In this document: piece after piece, positions 20,936 to 21,047 of the stretch
How the letters are laid out: every line of letters starts with the position of its first letter
Position numbering within the stretch: position 1 is the stretch's first letter
Assembly (NCBI GenBank): GCA_000320545.1
Contig: ADNK01000496.1
Coordinates: 1 to 21,047 of the forward strand
Length of the DNA: 21,047 bases
From: Bigelowiella natans CCMP2755
Lineage: Eukaryota > Cercozoa > Chlorarachniophyceae
Reading direction: 5' to 3'
Notes under the pieces: generated by a model
What the model was told of the DNA's origin: nothing
Seen by the model: only the letters and a program-made list of their open reading frames with translations
The model's database searches: none
Translations under genes and position numbers: made by a program

Positions 20936-21047
20936 TGGATAGAGGGAGAGCGTGTGTGTGAGAAGATAGGCAGAAAGGAGTCAATGATGTGGCGAATAAA
21001 CTACGCGCGCACCACTATGTGTGTGTGCGTGTGGGGGGGTTTTCTCG
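20577..21047. other. Region upstream of the Urb2-like gene
   Basis: It contains (CAT)n at 20782-20829 and a long (AT)n tract at 20862-20932. A minus-strand ATG at 20791-20789 opens a 17-codon segment (MADHHLFERVAGFSRHG) ending before a GT and could be a first exon, but phase to the next exon could not be reconciled. No other coding signal was found. Confidence 0.5.

Overview
This is a eukaryotic nuclear window. Every gene is broken by GT-AG introns of roughly 60-400 nt. TAA, TAG and TGA are each used as stops, so the code is standard. Microsatellites ((AT)n, (CA)n, (CTC)n, (GAT)n, (TCA)n) sit in most introns and inside some exons. There is no bacterial, phage or organelle signature. Dense introns, exported class 3 lipase and an SH3-like domain with a GRGWVF signature point to a protist, most likely a stramenopile (heterokont). 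That placement is inference.

I rebuilt five genes by joining exons; every intron pair keeps codon phase. (1) 224-3045, + strand: C-terminal 268 residues of mitochondrial electron transfer flavoprotein-ubiquinone oxidoreductase, whose 5' part lies left of the window. (2) 3908-6719 (possibly to 6824), - strand: a flavin amine oxidase of the polyamine oxidase/LSD1-like superfamily. (3) 7216-12083, + strand: an ~879-residue protein with helical N-terminal region, SH3-like domain and a probable TULIP (BPI/HAM1-like) lipid-binding domain. (4) 13397-14535, + strand: a secreted class 3 lipase with a complete Ser-Asp-His triad. (5) 15275-20576, - strand: an Urb2/Npa2-type ribosome biogenesis protein, identified from its conserved C-terminus.

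Genes 1/2 and 4/5 are convergent; 2/3 are divergent and share about 0.5 kb of upstream DNA. No pathway links all five. ETF-QO (fatty acid and amino acid oxidation), the lipase and the putative lipid-binding protein share a loose lipid theme, but gene order in such genomes rarely reports function.

The least explained signals lie between genes. A 133-nt segment at 3496-3628 can fold into a three-way junction. A 98-nt near-perfect hairpin at 12546-12643 is followed by several perfect 7-bp hairpins. A 97-bp tandem duplication copies the amine oxidase C-terminal codons and stop beyond the gene. A 10-bp-phased array of a short element lies just upstream of the lipase. No CRISPR, tRNA, rRNA or recognisable transposase was seen.
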